Assembly: GCA_903941145.1 (NCBI GenBank)
Contig: CAJANQ010000014.1
Location: forward strand, 1 to 16,563
Reading direction: 5' to 3'
Length of the DNA stretch: 16,563 nt
From: an uncultured Actinomycetes bacterium
GTDB taxonomy: Bacteria; Actinomycetota; Acidimicrobiia; Acidimicrobiales; Microtrichaceae
The notes below the pieces were generated by a model, which ran no database searches, was not told the origin of the DNA, and saw nothing but the letters and a program-made list of their open reading frames with translations. Within the stretch, counting starts at the first letter, position 1. Every line of letters starts with the position of its first letter. The translations under genes and the position numbers were made by a program. Below, piece by piece: positions 4,738 to 12,668 of this stretch.

Positions 4738-6752
4738 GCCGCACCCCCGGCACCGGCGCCCGAGGGCCCGGCAGAGATCGAGACCGGCACGGCCTCGGCG
4801 AGCACCGGCGGCAGCAGGCCGCCGGTCCCCAGGTCCTGACCGGTCCCCTGGCTGCCGCCCGCCGGCGGCGTGGCCGAGGCGACGATGTGCTCGATGCCGT
4901 ATCCCGTGCACGCACCACAGTCGTAGCAAGGGGTCCAGCGGCAGTCGGGCAGGCCGACCTCGGCCAGCGAGTCCTGCCAGTCCTGCCAGAGGAAGTCCTT
5001 GTGGAGCCCGGCGGACAGGTGGTCCCACGGGAGCACCTCGTCCTCGGTCCGGTGCCGGTACGTGTACCAGTCCGGGTCCAGGCCGTGGGTGGCCATGGCC
5101 TCCTCCCACAGGTCGAGCCGGAAGCACTCCGACCACTCCTGGAAGGTGCCACCACGGCGCCAGACCTCTTCGACGACCCGGCCCAGCCGGCGGTCGCCGC
5201 GGCTCATGAGGCCCTCGGCGAGCGACGCACGGGGGTCGTGCCACTTCATCTGCACGCCCCGGTTCTTGCGGACCTCGTCGCGGAGCAGGTGGATCTTGCG
5301 CTGGAGCTCGACCACGGTGTTCTGGCCGAACCACTGGAACGGCGTGAACGGCTTGGGCACGAACCCGCCCACCGACACCGTGACCGACGGGCTCTTGGTG
5401 TGCTTGCGACCCAGCTCGACGCAGTTGCGGCCGAGCTCGGCGATGCCGAGGGTGTCCTCGTCGGTCTCGGTCGGCAGACCTGTCAGGAAGTAGAGCTTCA
5501 CCCGGCGCCAACCCTGGGAGTAGGCCGACTCGACCGCCTCGTAGAGGTCCTCCTCCCGGATGAGCTTGTTGATGACCTGCCGCATGCGCCACGTCCCGGC
5601 CTCCGGGGCGAAGGTCAGGCCGGTGCGACGGCCCTTCTGCAGCTCCGCGGCGATGTCCACGCCGAAGGCGTCCACCCGCAGCGACGGGAGCGAGACCGAC
5701 ACGTTGCCGCCGCAGGCGGGGTCGTCGATGATTCCCTTCACCACGTCGGCGATGCCCGAGAAGTCGGCGGTGGACAGCGACGTGAGTGCCACTTCGTCGT
5801 AGCCGGTGCGCCGAAGGCCCTCGGCCACCATCGTGCGGACCTGGTCGGCCGGCCGCTCACGGACCGGTCGCGTGATCATTCCCGCCTGGCAGAAGCGGCA
5901 GCCTCGGGTGCAGCCCCGGAAGACCTCCACGTTGAGACGGTCGTGGACCACCTCGGTCAGGGGCACCAGCTGGTTCTTCGGGTAGGGCCACTCGGCCAGG
6001 TCGGCGACCGTGCGCTTCTCGACCCGCTCGGGGGCCTCCGGCCAGCGGGGCTCCACGGCGACGAGCCGCTGTCCCTCGTAGGTGACCTCGTAGGCGGACG
6101 GCACGTAGACGCCCTCGACCCGGCAGAGGGCTCGCAGGACGGTCTCGCGGGGTGCGCCACGGTGGGCAACCATGACCTCGGTGATCTCCGAGACGACCTC
6201 TTCGCCGTCGCCGAGGACCACGAAGTCCAGGAAGTCGGCCAGGGGCTCGGGGTTGTAGGTGCAGTGCCCGCCGGCCACGACGTAGGGATCGTCCGGGCCA
6301 CGCTCGGCCGCACGCACCGGCACGCCGGCCAGGTCGATGCAGTTGATCAGGTTGGTGTACGTGAGCTCGGCCGACAGGTTGAAGGCCAGCAGGTCGAACG
6401 CCCCCGCCGGACGGTGGGTGTCCACGCTGAACAACGGGACGCCGTGGGCACGGAGCTCGGCCTCGAGGTCGATCCAGGGCGCGTAGGCGCGTTCGGCAAC
6501 GGCGTCGGGCCGTTCGTTGAGGATCTCGTAGAGGATCTGGAGGCCCTGGTTCGGGAGCCCGATCTCGTAGGTGTCCGGGTAGACCAGCAGCCAGCTGACC
6601 TTCCCCGGCCCCCACTGTGGTTCGCGGGCCCCCGCCTCGCACCCGATGTACCGGGCAGGTTTCTGCACCCGGGACAGCAGCGGCTCGAGACGGCCCCAGA
6701 TCGACTCGGACCCCGCAGCGAACCCAGGGTTCGGTGTGGGACCTTGCGACAT
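4734..6752 (-). CDS. TIGR03960-family B12-binding-like radical SAM protein
   Basis: This 672-residue protein has an N-terminal Rossmann-like region resembling cobalamin-binding domains of radical SAM enzymes (about 50-210; VYPDTYEIGLPNQG, YVVAGGHCTYNPEP, LGDGEE). A radical SAM core follows, with the 4Fe-4S motif CTRGCRFC at Cys281, Cys285 and Cys288. Near the C-terminus Cys604, Cys609, Cys612 and Cys615 form CRWTPCYDCGAC, possibly a second metal site. The last 45 residues are Gly/Ala/Pro-rich and look disordered. The substrate is unknown. The ATG lacks a Shine-Dalgarno site; a TAGTAT lies ten bases upstream. It overlaps its partner gene by four bases and heads the likely operon radical SAM-DUF2344-rne-rplU-rpmA. 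Confidence 0.9.
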   Translation of the reverse strand: MSQGPTPNPGFAAGSESIWGRLEPLLSRVQKPARYIGCEAGAREPQWGPGKVSWLLVYPDTYEIGLPNQGLQILYEILNERPDAVAERAYAPWIDLEAELRAHGVPLFSVDTHRPAGAFDLLAFNLSAELTYTNLINCIDLAGVPVRAAERGPDDPYVVAGGHCTYNPEPLADFLDFVVLGDGEEVVSEITEVMVAHRGAPRETVLRALCRVEGVYVPSAYEVTYEGQRLVAVEPRWPEAPERVEKRTVADLAEWPYPKNQLVPLTEVVHDRLNVEVFRGCTRGCRFCQAGMITRPVRERPADQVRTMVAEGLRRTGYDEVALTSLSTADFSGIADVVKGIIDDPACGGNVSVSLPSLRVDAFGVDIAAELQKGRRTGLTFAPEAGTWRMRQVINKLIREEDLYEAVESAYSQGWRRVKLYFLTGLPTETDEDTLGIAELGRNCVELGRKHTKSPSVTVSVGGFVPKPFTPFQWFGQNTVVELQRKIHLLRDEVRKNRGVQMKWHDPRASLAEGLMSRGDRRLGRVVEEVWRRGGTFQEWSECFRLDLWEEAMATHGLDPDWYTYRHRTEDEVLPWDHLSAGLHKDFLWQDWQDSLAEVGLPDCRWTPCYDCGACTGYGIEHIVASATPPAGGSQGTGQDLGTGGLLPPVLAEAVPVSISAGPSGAGAGGAA

Positions 6753-6762
6753 GGTGAACGGG

Positions 6763-6768
6763 ATACTA
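6763..6768 (-). promoter_or_regulatory. Candidate -10 element (TAGTAT) of the radical SAM-rne operon
   Basis: TAGTAT, one of the most AT-rich hexamers in its neighbourhood, ends ten bases before the radical SAM ATG. Transcription starting about seven bases downstream would leave a 3-4 base leader. The -35 position (about TTCCCG) is poor. This is the only non-coding gap between rodA and the RNA block. Confidence 0.45.
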
Positions 6769-6822
6769 CCGGCGGTACCACCGGCGACGGGAAACCGTTG
6801 CGACGACAGGGGTCTGGGGGTG

Positions 6823-6842
6823 CCGGCCTCGACCGGGGCCGG
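6823..6842 (-). terminator. Hairpin immediately after the rodA stop
   Basis: A 6-bp stem (CCGGCC/GGCCGG) with an 8-base loop begins at the base after the rodA stop codon. No U-tract follows. Its position, before a candidate promoter, suits the end of the mre-rodA operon. A short GC-only stem is easily formed by chance here. Confidence 0.35.
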
Positions 6843-7976
6843 TCAGACGAACCGGTGCATGTGCACCGACTGGACCAGTCCCAGGGCCGCGAATGCCGTC
6901 AGCATCGACGATCCGCCGTACGAGACGAAGGGCAACGGGATGCCGGTCACCGGCATGATCCCCAGCGCCATCCCGATGTTCTCGAACACGTGGAACAGGA
7001 ACATGCACATGACGCCGACGCAGATCAACGTGCCCGACGGGTCCGCCGACATCTGTGCGATGCGCCAGATCCTCCAGATCACGACCCCCAGCAGGAGGAT
7101 CAGCAGGCCGGAGCCCAGGAACCCGAGCTCCTCCCCCGCCACCGTGAAGATGAAGTCGGTCTGCTGCGCCGGGACGTACCCGCCCTTGGTCTGCGGCCCC
7201 TTGCCCAGGCCGTAGCCGGTGATGCCGCCCGAGGAGATGGCGATCTGCGCCTGGCGCACGTTGTAGGACTGGCCGTCAGGCGTCACGAACGACGTGAGCC
7301 GGTCCTTCTGGTACTGGTCGAGCGTCCCCGAGTTCAAGATGGCGACCACCGCGATGGTGCCCAGCGCCACGAGCACCGCCAGGTGCCGGAGCTTGACCCC
7401 GCCCACCACCATCATCCCGAGGCCCGCGACGATGAACACGAGGGAGGACCCGAGGTCGGGCTGCAGCATGGTCAGCGCGACCGGGCCGCCCATCAGCATG
7501 AGGGCGCCGAACAGTCGTCGCAGGTCGACACGTTCGCCGGAGCCCAGGTACGCAGCGATCGCGACGATCATCGCGACCTTTGCGAACTCGGCAGGCTGCA
7601 GCTGCAGCGGCCCGACGCGGTACCAGCCCTTGGTGCCGTTGACGGTCGACCCGAGCGGGCTGAGGACGCCGGCGAGCAGCGCGAGCGACCCGCCGTAGAC
7701 GACCGGCCACCAGGCCAGGATGCGGCGGTAGTCGACGAGCGACAGCAGGCCCATGGCGACGATCCCGAGCACGATGAACATGAGGTGCTTGGCGATGAAG
7801 GTGCCGCCACCAGGCAGGTTTCTGGTCGCACTCTGGACCATCACCGAGCCGATGAGCAGCACCCCCGCAACGGCGGCGAGCAGCAGCACGTCGACGTGGC
7901 GCCACGGCGCGGCCAGGTCGGTCGCCCGAAAACGACCGCCGTAGGAGGACTGGGAACCAGACTGCGGTGCCAGCAT
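6843..7976 (-). CDS. rodA: SEDS peptidoglycan glycosyltransferase RodA
   Basis: This 377-residue, roughly ten-helix membrane protein is a SEDS polymerase. RodA polymerises lipid II glycan strands together with a class B PBP during elongation. Seen motifs are GWYRVGPLQLQPAEF (117-131), LQPDLGSS (171-178), the putative catalytic Asp274 in AQQTDFIFTVAGEELG, and PLPFVSYGGSSM near the C-terminus. I call it RodA rather than FtsW because it directly follows mreBCD and the PBP2 gene. Its ATG overlaps the PBP2 stop by one base (TGATG), so the two partners are probably translated in a coupled way. Confidence 0.95.
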   Translation of the reverse strand: MLAPQSGSQSSYGGRFRATDLAAPWRHVDVLLLAAVAGVLLIGSVMVQSATRNLPGGGTFIAKHLMFIVLGIVAMGLLSLVDYRRILAWWPVVYGGSLALLAGVLSPLGSTVNGTKGWYRVGPLQLQPAEFAKVAMIVAIAAYLGSGERVDLRRLFGALMLMGGPVALTMLQPDLGSSLVFIVAGLGMMVVGGVKLRHLAVLVALGTIAVVAILNSGTLDQYQKDRLTSFVTPDGQSYNVRQAQIAISSGGITGYGLGKGPQTKGGYVPAQQTDFIFTVAGEELGFLGSGLLILLLGVVIWRIWRIAQMSADPSGTLICVGVMCMFLFHVFENIGMALGIMPVTGIPLPFVSYGGSSMLTAFAALGLVQSVHMHRFV

Positions 7977-10087
7977 CAGCCCGGACCCCCCGACCCGACG
8001 TCGCCGGAGACGATCGCCACCTGACGCGCCAGGTCGGCGTCGCAGCGGGCGGTCTGGTCGGTCGTGCAGGCGGGCGTGAGCCGGTTCTCGGACAACGGCT
8101 TCATGATGCGGAAGGCCAACGGCGCGGCAACGTCACCACCGAATCCTGACTCAGGGATGATGACAGAGATGGCATAGCGGGCTGGCTCGGAGCCGACGGG
8201 GCCGTACCCGGCGAAGAGCGAGGAGTCGGCCTTGCCGACCACCTGCGCCGTACCGGTCTTGCCGGCCATCGGCCAGGCGGTCGGACTGGCCCGCCACGAC
8301 TTCACGGCGGTGCCCGACGCGCTCTGGGTGACCCCGATGAGCCCCTGCGCGATCTTCAGGTACTGCTCGGTGGTGAACGGCACCTTGCCGAGCACCTCGG
8401 GCTCGAACCGGTGCACCAGCACGATGTTGTTGAGCGCGGCGGGGTCGACACCAGGGTCCTTCGGTCGGGTCACCGCAGTGGCCACGAGCGGCCGGTAGTG
8501 CGTCCCGCCGTTGGCGAACGTGGCGTAGGAGTTGGCCAGCTGGAGCGGGGTGACCAGCACGTCGCCCTGTCCGATCGAGGTGATGATGTTGTCGCCCGTG
8601 TACCACTTGTCGGTCGCGAAGGCCTTGGGGTTGGAGCGGTAGAGCTCGCGGCGGTTCCGGGGCGTCGGCAGCCGGCCCGGGGCCTCGGCCGGGAGCTCGA
8701 TGCCGGTGCGCTGACCGATCCCGAACTGCTTCGCCCCGTCCTGCACGGCGGTCTCGCCGAGCTGGCCCTTGGCCTGCCACAGGGCGTCACCGATCCAGTA
8801 GTAGTAGACGTCCGAGGACACGGTGAGGGAGCGCGGGACGTCGACCATCCCCAGCTTGGCGCCGCCCGCGTTGCGGAAGGAGCACTTGCCGGCGTTGCAC
8901 CCCTTCACCTTGTAGGAGCCCTGGTCGTAGTAGCGCTCGTTGGCCGGGGTGATGAAGCCGGTCCGCAGGGCCGAGTAGGCGGTGAACAGCTTGAAGGTCG
9001 AGCCGGGCGCGTACGTGCCCTGGAGCGCCCAGTTGAACAGTGGACGGCCGTTGTCCGGGTTGTTGAGCTGTTCCCACAGCTCGGTCGAGATGCCGTTGAC
9101 GGTGATCGACGGGTCGTAGTCGGGGTACGAGGCCATCGCCAGGACCTCGCCGTTCCGCGGGTCCTGGATCACGACCGACCCCTGGGGGGCACGGAGCGGA
9201 TTGCCGTCCTTGTCGATCTTGCCGCGGACCGACCGAACCTTGGCCTCGAGGAGCTGCTCGGCGGTGTTCTGCAGGTCGGCGTCGATCGCCAGCCAGACGT
9301 CGTCACCCGCCTTGGCCGGCTTCTCCGAGACCACGGAGATCATGTCGCCCTTGGCGTTGACCTCGACCGTCCGGGAGCCCGGGGTCCCACGCAGGTACTT
9401 CTCGAACGAGCGCTCGACCCCCGCCTTCCCGATGGTGTCGCGCACGTAGTAGGGCTTGGTCAGCGCCACCCCGGTCGGCATCGTCGTCGACGTGGTCGAG
9501 GTCACGCCCGGAACCTTGCCGCCGCGGGCTGCGAGCTCGGTCTCGTTGATCTCGCCGATGTAGCCCACGAGGTGCGCCGCGAGCGGGCCGTAGGGGTAGA
9601 CGCGCACGGCCCGCCGCTCGACCACCAGGCCCGGGAACCTGCTCCCCCGCTCGAGCAGGAACATCTCGGTGCGTTCGTCGACGTCCTCGAGGAGCGGCAC
9701 ACGCTCCTGGGGTGCGTAGCGCTGGTCGTCGTACTTCTTCTGGACGTCGCGGACCTTGGTCGGTACGCCCTGGGACGTCAGCGTCTCGGCCAGGTCGGCG
9801 AAGATCTCCTCGCGCCGGCCGGGGCTCAGCTTCCTGAGCGGCTCACGGTCGAGCGCCACCACCATCTCGGTCCGGTTGTCGACAAGGATCTTGCCGTTGC
9901 GGTCGAGGATCCGCCCGCGGGGGCCTTCGATGTGGATCTCGCGGAGCCGGTTGGAGGCCGAGGCCACCTCGAACCGCTGACGGTCGATCGCCTGCAGGAA
10001 CCACAGCCGGACGAACAGCGCCACGAACAGCGACAGGGCGACGATGCCGATGGCGCTGAGCCGGATGCGGTCGGAGTCGGTGTCCAT
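7976..10087 (-). CDS. mrdA: Class B penicillin-binding protein 2 (transpeptidase)
   Basis: This 703-residue protein has one N-terminal membrane anchor (about 9-31), a pedestal domain and a transpeptidase domain that cross-links peptidoglycan during lateral growth. Active-site motifs are Ser363-Thr-Phe-Lys366 (PGSTFK), Ser424-Ser-Asp426 (the SSD form of SxN common in PBP2) and Lys610-Thr-Gly-Thr (AGKTGTAQ). A Ser/Thr-rich loop TSTTSTTMPTG lies at 196-206. Two close cysteine pairs, Cys397/Cys402 and Cys674/Cys682, are in the extracytoplasmic part and might form disulfides. The ATG has no evident Shine-Dalgarno site and follows mreD by 57 bases in which I see nothing distinctive. It ends in a one-base overlap with rodA. 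A cognate PBP2-RodA pair is the straightforward reading. Confidence 0.95.
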   Translation of the reverse strand: MDTDSDRIRLSAIGIVALSLFVALFVRLWFLQAIDRQRFEVASASNRLREIHIEGPRGRILDRNGKILVDNRTEMVVALDREPLRKLSPGRREEIFADLAETLTSQGVPTKVRDVQKKYDDQRYAPQERVPLLEDVDERTEMFLLERGSRFPGLVVERRAVRVYPYGPLAAHLVGYIGEINETELAARGGKVPGVTSTTSTTMPTGVALTKPYYVRDTIGKAGVERSFEKYLRGTPGSRTVEVNAKGDMISVVSEKPAKAGDDVWLAIDADLQNTAEQLLEAKVRSVRGKIDKDGNPLRAPQGSVVIQDPRNGEVLAMASYPDYDPSITVNGISTELWEQLNNPDNGRPLFNWALQGTYAPGSTFKLFTAYSALRTGFITPANERYYDQGSYKVKGCNAGKCSFRNAGGAKLGMVDVPRSLTVSSDVYYYWIGDALWQAKGQLGETAVQDGAKQFGIGQRTGIELPAEAPGRLPTPRNRRELYRSNPKAFATDKWYTGDNIITSIGQGDVLVTPLQLANSYATFANGGTHYRPLVATAVTRPKDPGVDPAALNNIVLVHRFEPEVLGKVPFTTEQYLKIAQGLIGVTQSASGTAVKSWRASPTAWPMAGKTGTAQVVGKADSSLFAGYGPVGSEPARYAISVIIPESGFGGDVAAPLAFRIMKPLSENRLTPACTTDQTARCDADLARQVAIVSGDVGSGGPG

Positions 10088-10144
10088 CAGGTGGTGGCGT
10101 GTCGGCAGGTTCGGTGTGGTGAGTGCGTGCGGCGTGGCTGCGGG

Positions 10145-10648
10145 TCAGCGGTAGCTGGTGGCCGGACCGGCATCCTCGGCCCACTGGGCGAGGTAGAGCA
10201 CCGGCAGGCACACGAGTCCGTTGAACACCGCGACGATAACGACGATCCGGAGGAGCCGTGGGTCGGTCAATGAGCCCGCTCCCAGCAAGTGCGCAAGCGC
10301 GGCGTAGGCGAGCACGCCCGCTGCGCTGCCGGCCATGACCAGGCCGACGACGATCCCCTTGGCCGAACGCATGAGGGACTCCCCCGCCACGCCGATGCCA
10401 AACCCGACGAGGGAGTAGGCCAGGGCCGACGTGCCGAGCCGGCCCGGCAGCAGGAGGTCGACCAGGAGACCCGCGACGAACCCCACCACAGCACCTCGGG
10501 ACGGTCCACCGATCAGCCCGGCGGCCAACGCCACGAGCAGCATGAGGTCGGGGTGGACGCCCAGGATCCGGAGGTCGCCCAGGAAGGCCACCTGCAGGAC
10601 GAACGCGGTCCCCACGATCGCCGCCCAGCGGACGCCGACGCCCCTCAT
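10145..10648 (-). CDS. mreD: Rod shape-determining membrane protein MreD
   Basis: The 167-residue product is almost entirely hydrophobic, with about five membrane segments. It contains the MreD-like stretch VHPDLMLLVALAAGLIGGP followed by GFVAGLLVDLLLPGRLG. MreD is a membrane component of the elongation complex thought to modulate MreC. The frame also has an ATG five codons further up (10663), but ATG 10646-10648 overlaps the mreC stop as ATGA, so I prefer it. Position between mreC and the PBP2 gene supports the call, since MreD sequences are poorly conserved. Confidence 0.92.
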   Translation of the reverse strand: MRGVGVRWAAIVGTAFVLQVAFLGDLRILGVHPDLMLLVALAAGLIGGPSRGAVVGFVAGLLVDLLLPGRLGTSALAYSLVGFGIGVAGESLMRSAKGIVVGLVMAGSAAGVLAYAALAHLLGAGSLTDPRLLRIVVIVAVFNGLVCLPVLYLAQWAEDAGPATSYR

Positions 10649-11502
10649 CGGGGCGGCACCCATCGCACGACCTGGAGCACGTCGAGCTGGCTGAAGTCGA
10701 CCGCGTAGCGGACGAGCAGCTGCTGGGTCCGCTCGGCGTCGTTCGGGGTCACGCGGTCCACCAGGCCGATCGGCACGTCGGGCGGGAGCACAGCGTCCTC
10801 GAGGCCGCTCGACAGCACGGCCTCGCCCTTGTTGACGGCGACGTCGAGGGAGATGCCCTTGTCGACCACGAACCGGTTGATCTCGCCGCCGCCGTGCCCC
10901 ACGCCGAGCTCCTGGGACGACGCCAGGCGGACCCCCACGACGAAGTTGGGCGAGGTCGCCAGCTCCACCTGCGACGTGGACGAACCGACCCGCGAGATGC
11001 GGCCGACCAGACCGGCGTTGGTGACCACGGGCATCCCGACCTTCAGCCGACGGTCGGCGCCCTTGTCGATCGTCACCGTGTACGACGTGAAGTTCGAGTA
11101 CGGGCCGACCGTGACGCGCACCAGCTCGGTGCGGAGCTTGCCCGTAAAGCTGATGTCCAGCTGCTGACGCAGACGGTCGAGCTGCTCCTGGGCGTTCTTG
11201 TTGCGGATCTTGTCGCCCTTGACCTTCGCCAGCTGGTCGCGAAGCTGCTCGTTCTGCTCCTTCAGGCGGGGATAGTCGCGGATGCCGTGCCAGGTCGACC
11301 GGAACGGGGTGGACAGCCAGCGGCCGGCCCGCTGGATCGGGCCGGTGGCCTCCGATGCGCCCTCACGGGCAGGCCCGAAGAGCGAACCGCCCCGGGCGTC
11401 CAGCGTGACGAGCGTAATCCCGAGCAGCACGACGACCAGCAGCAAGTAGCGTCCGCGCCGGCGGCGCGTGCCCTTGGACGGGAGCGGACCTGCCGGGTTC
11501 AT
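10645..11502 (-). CDS. mreC: Rod shape-determining protein MreC
   Basis: MreC is a bitopic protein that links MreB to the PBP2-RodA synthase and activates it. The 285-residue sequence has a basic N-terminus (RRRRGR), one membrane segment (about 19-36), a coiled coil (about 79-115; LKEQNEQLRDQLAKVKGD) and the beta-rich MreC domain with VGMPVVTNAGLVGRISRVG (155-173). Its ATG overlaps the mreB stop as ATGA and its stop overlaps the mreD start the same way. Length is normal for the family. Confidence 0.95.
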   Translation of the reverse strand: MNPAGPLPSKGTRRRRGRYLLLVVVLLGITLVTLDARGGSLFGPAREGASEATGPIQRAGRWLSTPFRSTWHGIRDYPRLKEQNEQLRDQLAKVKGDKIRNKNAQEQLDRLRQQLDISFTGKLRTELVRVTVGPYSNFTSYTVTIDKGADRRLKVGMPVVTNAGLVGRISRVGSSTSQVELATSPNFVVGVRLASSQELGVGHGGGEINRFVVDKGISLDVAVNKGEAVLSSGLEDAVLPPDVPIGLVDRVTPNDAERTQQLLVRYAVDFSQLDVLQVVRWVPPR

Positions 11503-12530
11503 TCACGGTGCGAGGCGAACAGCACCCCGCGGAGCGCCTCGAACTCCTCGAGGGCCTGGCCGGATCCGAGCGCGACGGCCTCCAGCGGACGAGGGGCGAT
11601 GGCGATGGGCATCCCGGTCTCGTTGGCGAGCCGCTCGGGCAGCCCGGTCAGCAGCGCACCGCCGCCAGCCAGGACGATGCCGCGCTCCATGATGTCGGCG
11701 GCCAGCTCGGGAGGCGTCTTGTCCAGCGTCACCTTCACGGCGTCGACGATCGAGGCGACCGGCTCCTCGATGGCCTCACGGATCTCGAGCGTCGACGTCA
11801 CCACGGTCTTGGGAAGTCCCGTCACCAGGTCGCGACCGCGGACCTCGGCCTGCAGCTCTTGGCGCAGCGGCCACGCCGAGCCCAGCTCCATCTTCACGAC
11901 CTCGGCGGTGCGCTCCCCCAGCGCGAGGGAGTACTCCTTCTTGATGAAGTTGATGACCGCCTCGTCGAGCTCGTCGCCGCCGACGCGCACCGACTGGCTG
12001 GTCACGACGCCACCGAGCGAGATCACGGCCACCTCGGTGGTACCGCCGCCGATGTCGACGATCATGTTGCCCGTGGCCTCCTGGACCGGCAGGCCGGCGC
12101 CGATGGCGGCCGCCATGGGCTCCTCGATGATGTGGACCGGCTTGCGGGCGCCGGCCGACTCGGCCGCGTCCTGCACCGCACGCTGCTCCACACCGGTCAC
12201 GCCGGAGGGCACGCAGATGATCATACGGGGCTTGGCGAAGCGACGGTTGTAGACCCGCTGGATGAAGTAGCGGAGCATCGCCTCGCACACCTCGAAGTCC
12301 GAGATGACGCCGTCCTTCAGAGGGCGGATGGCCCGGATGTGGTTCGGCGTGCGGCCGATCATCCGCTTGGCCTCGGCGCCGACGGCGACGGCCTTGCCGT
12401 CCTCGCGGATGGCCACGACCGAAGGTTCCGACAGCACGATCCCCTCGCCGCGCACGTACACGAGCGTGTTCGCGGTGCCGAGGTCCACGGCCATGTCACG
12501 ACCGAGCAGGTTGGAGTTGAACCGTGGCAT
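11499..12530 (-). CDS. mreB: Actin-like cell shape protein MreB
   Basis: This 343-residue actin homologue polymerises on the inner membrane face and orients lateral wall synthesis. Nucleotide-binding motifs are visible: phosphate 1 DLGTANT (16-22), EEPMAAAIG (136-144), phosphate 2 DIGGGTTE (159-166) and the C-terminal adenosine motif LAGGGALLTGL. The start MPRFNSNLLGRDMAVDLGTA is chosen over an ATG 17 codons upstream because AGAAGG lies eight bases before it and homologues start here. It is the first gene of the mreBCD-mrdA-rodA cluster, with a terminator-like hairpin and a possible promoter in the gap behind it. Confidence 0.97.
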   Translation of the reverse strand: MPRFNSNLLGRDMAVDLGTANTLVYVRGEGIVLSEPSVVAIREDGKAVAVGAEAKRMIGRTPNHIRAIRPLKDGVISDFEVCEAMLRYFIQRVYNRRFAKPRMIICVPSGVTGVEQRAVQDAAESAGARKPVHIIEEPMAAAIGAGLPVQEATGNMIVDIGGGTTEVAVISLGGVVTSQSVRVGGDELDEAVINFIKKEYSLALGERTAEVVKMELGSAWPLRQELQAEVRGRDLVTGLPKTVVTSTLEIREAIEEPVASIVDAVKVTLDKTPPELAADIMERGIVLAGGGALLTGLPERLANETGMPIAIAPRPLEAVALGSGQALEEFEALRGVLFASHRE

Positions 12531-12580
12531 CAGGTGGACCTTCTGGGACGTCCCGCCGCTACGGCAGGCACCGTAACGCA

Positions 12581-12586
12581 ATCGTA
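12581..12586 (-). promoter_or_regulatory. Candidate -10 element (TACGAT) of the mreB operon
   Basis: TACGAT fits TANNNT and would place the mreB transcript start about 44 bases before its ATG, leaving room for the AGAAGG ribosome site. Two near-copies of RTTACG lie 11 bases apart here (CATTACG, CGTTACG). No clear -35 is present, so confidence is low. Confidence 0.3.
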
Positions 12587-12593
12587 ATGGACA

Positions 12594-12630
12594 GCCCGCC
12601 GCTGTACCCCACCGGGGGGAGTGGGCGGGC
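12594..12630 (-). terminator. Nested hairpin between ndk and mreB
   Basis: A perfect 7-bp outer stem (GCCCGCC/GGCGGGC) encloses a short CCCC/GGGG stem with a 3-base loop. It lies about 40 bases after the ndk stop and just before the proposed mreB -10 element. It plausibly ends the ndk transcript; no U-tract is present. A smaller stem, CGACGC/GCGTCG, sits at 12633-12647. Confidence 0.45.
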
Positions 12631-12668
12631 GACGACGCGCGGCGTCGACGCCCGTCGACCGGTCAGGC

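Noticed and set aside
4449..8024. A 1191-codon open frame on the plus strand
   Set aside because: It is codon-aligned antisense to both the radical SAM gene and rodA. In GC-rich genes TTA, CTA and TCA codons are avoided, so this antisense frame lacks stops automatically. The protein has no recognisable family, while the minus strand encodes clear ones.
8411..10273. A 620-codon plus-strand frame opposite PBP2 and mreD
   Set aside because: Same codon-aligned antisense effect; its sense partners are unmistakable.
12531..12581. Longer MreB N-terminus (17 extra codons)
   Set aside because: A good ribosome site precedes the inner ATG, and homologues begin just before the DLGTANT motif.
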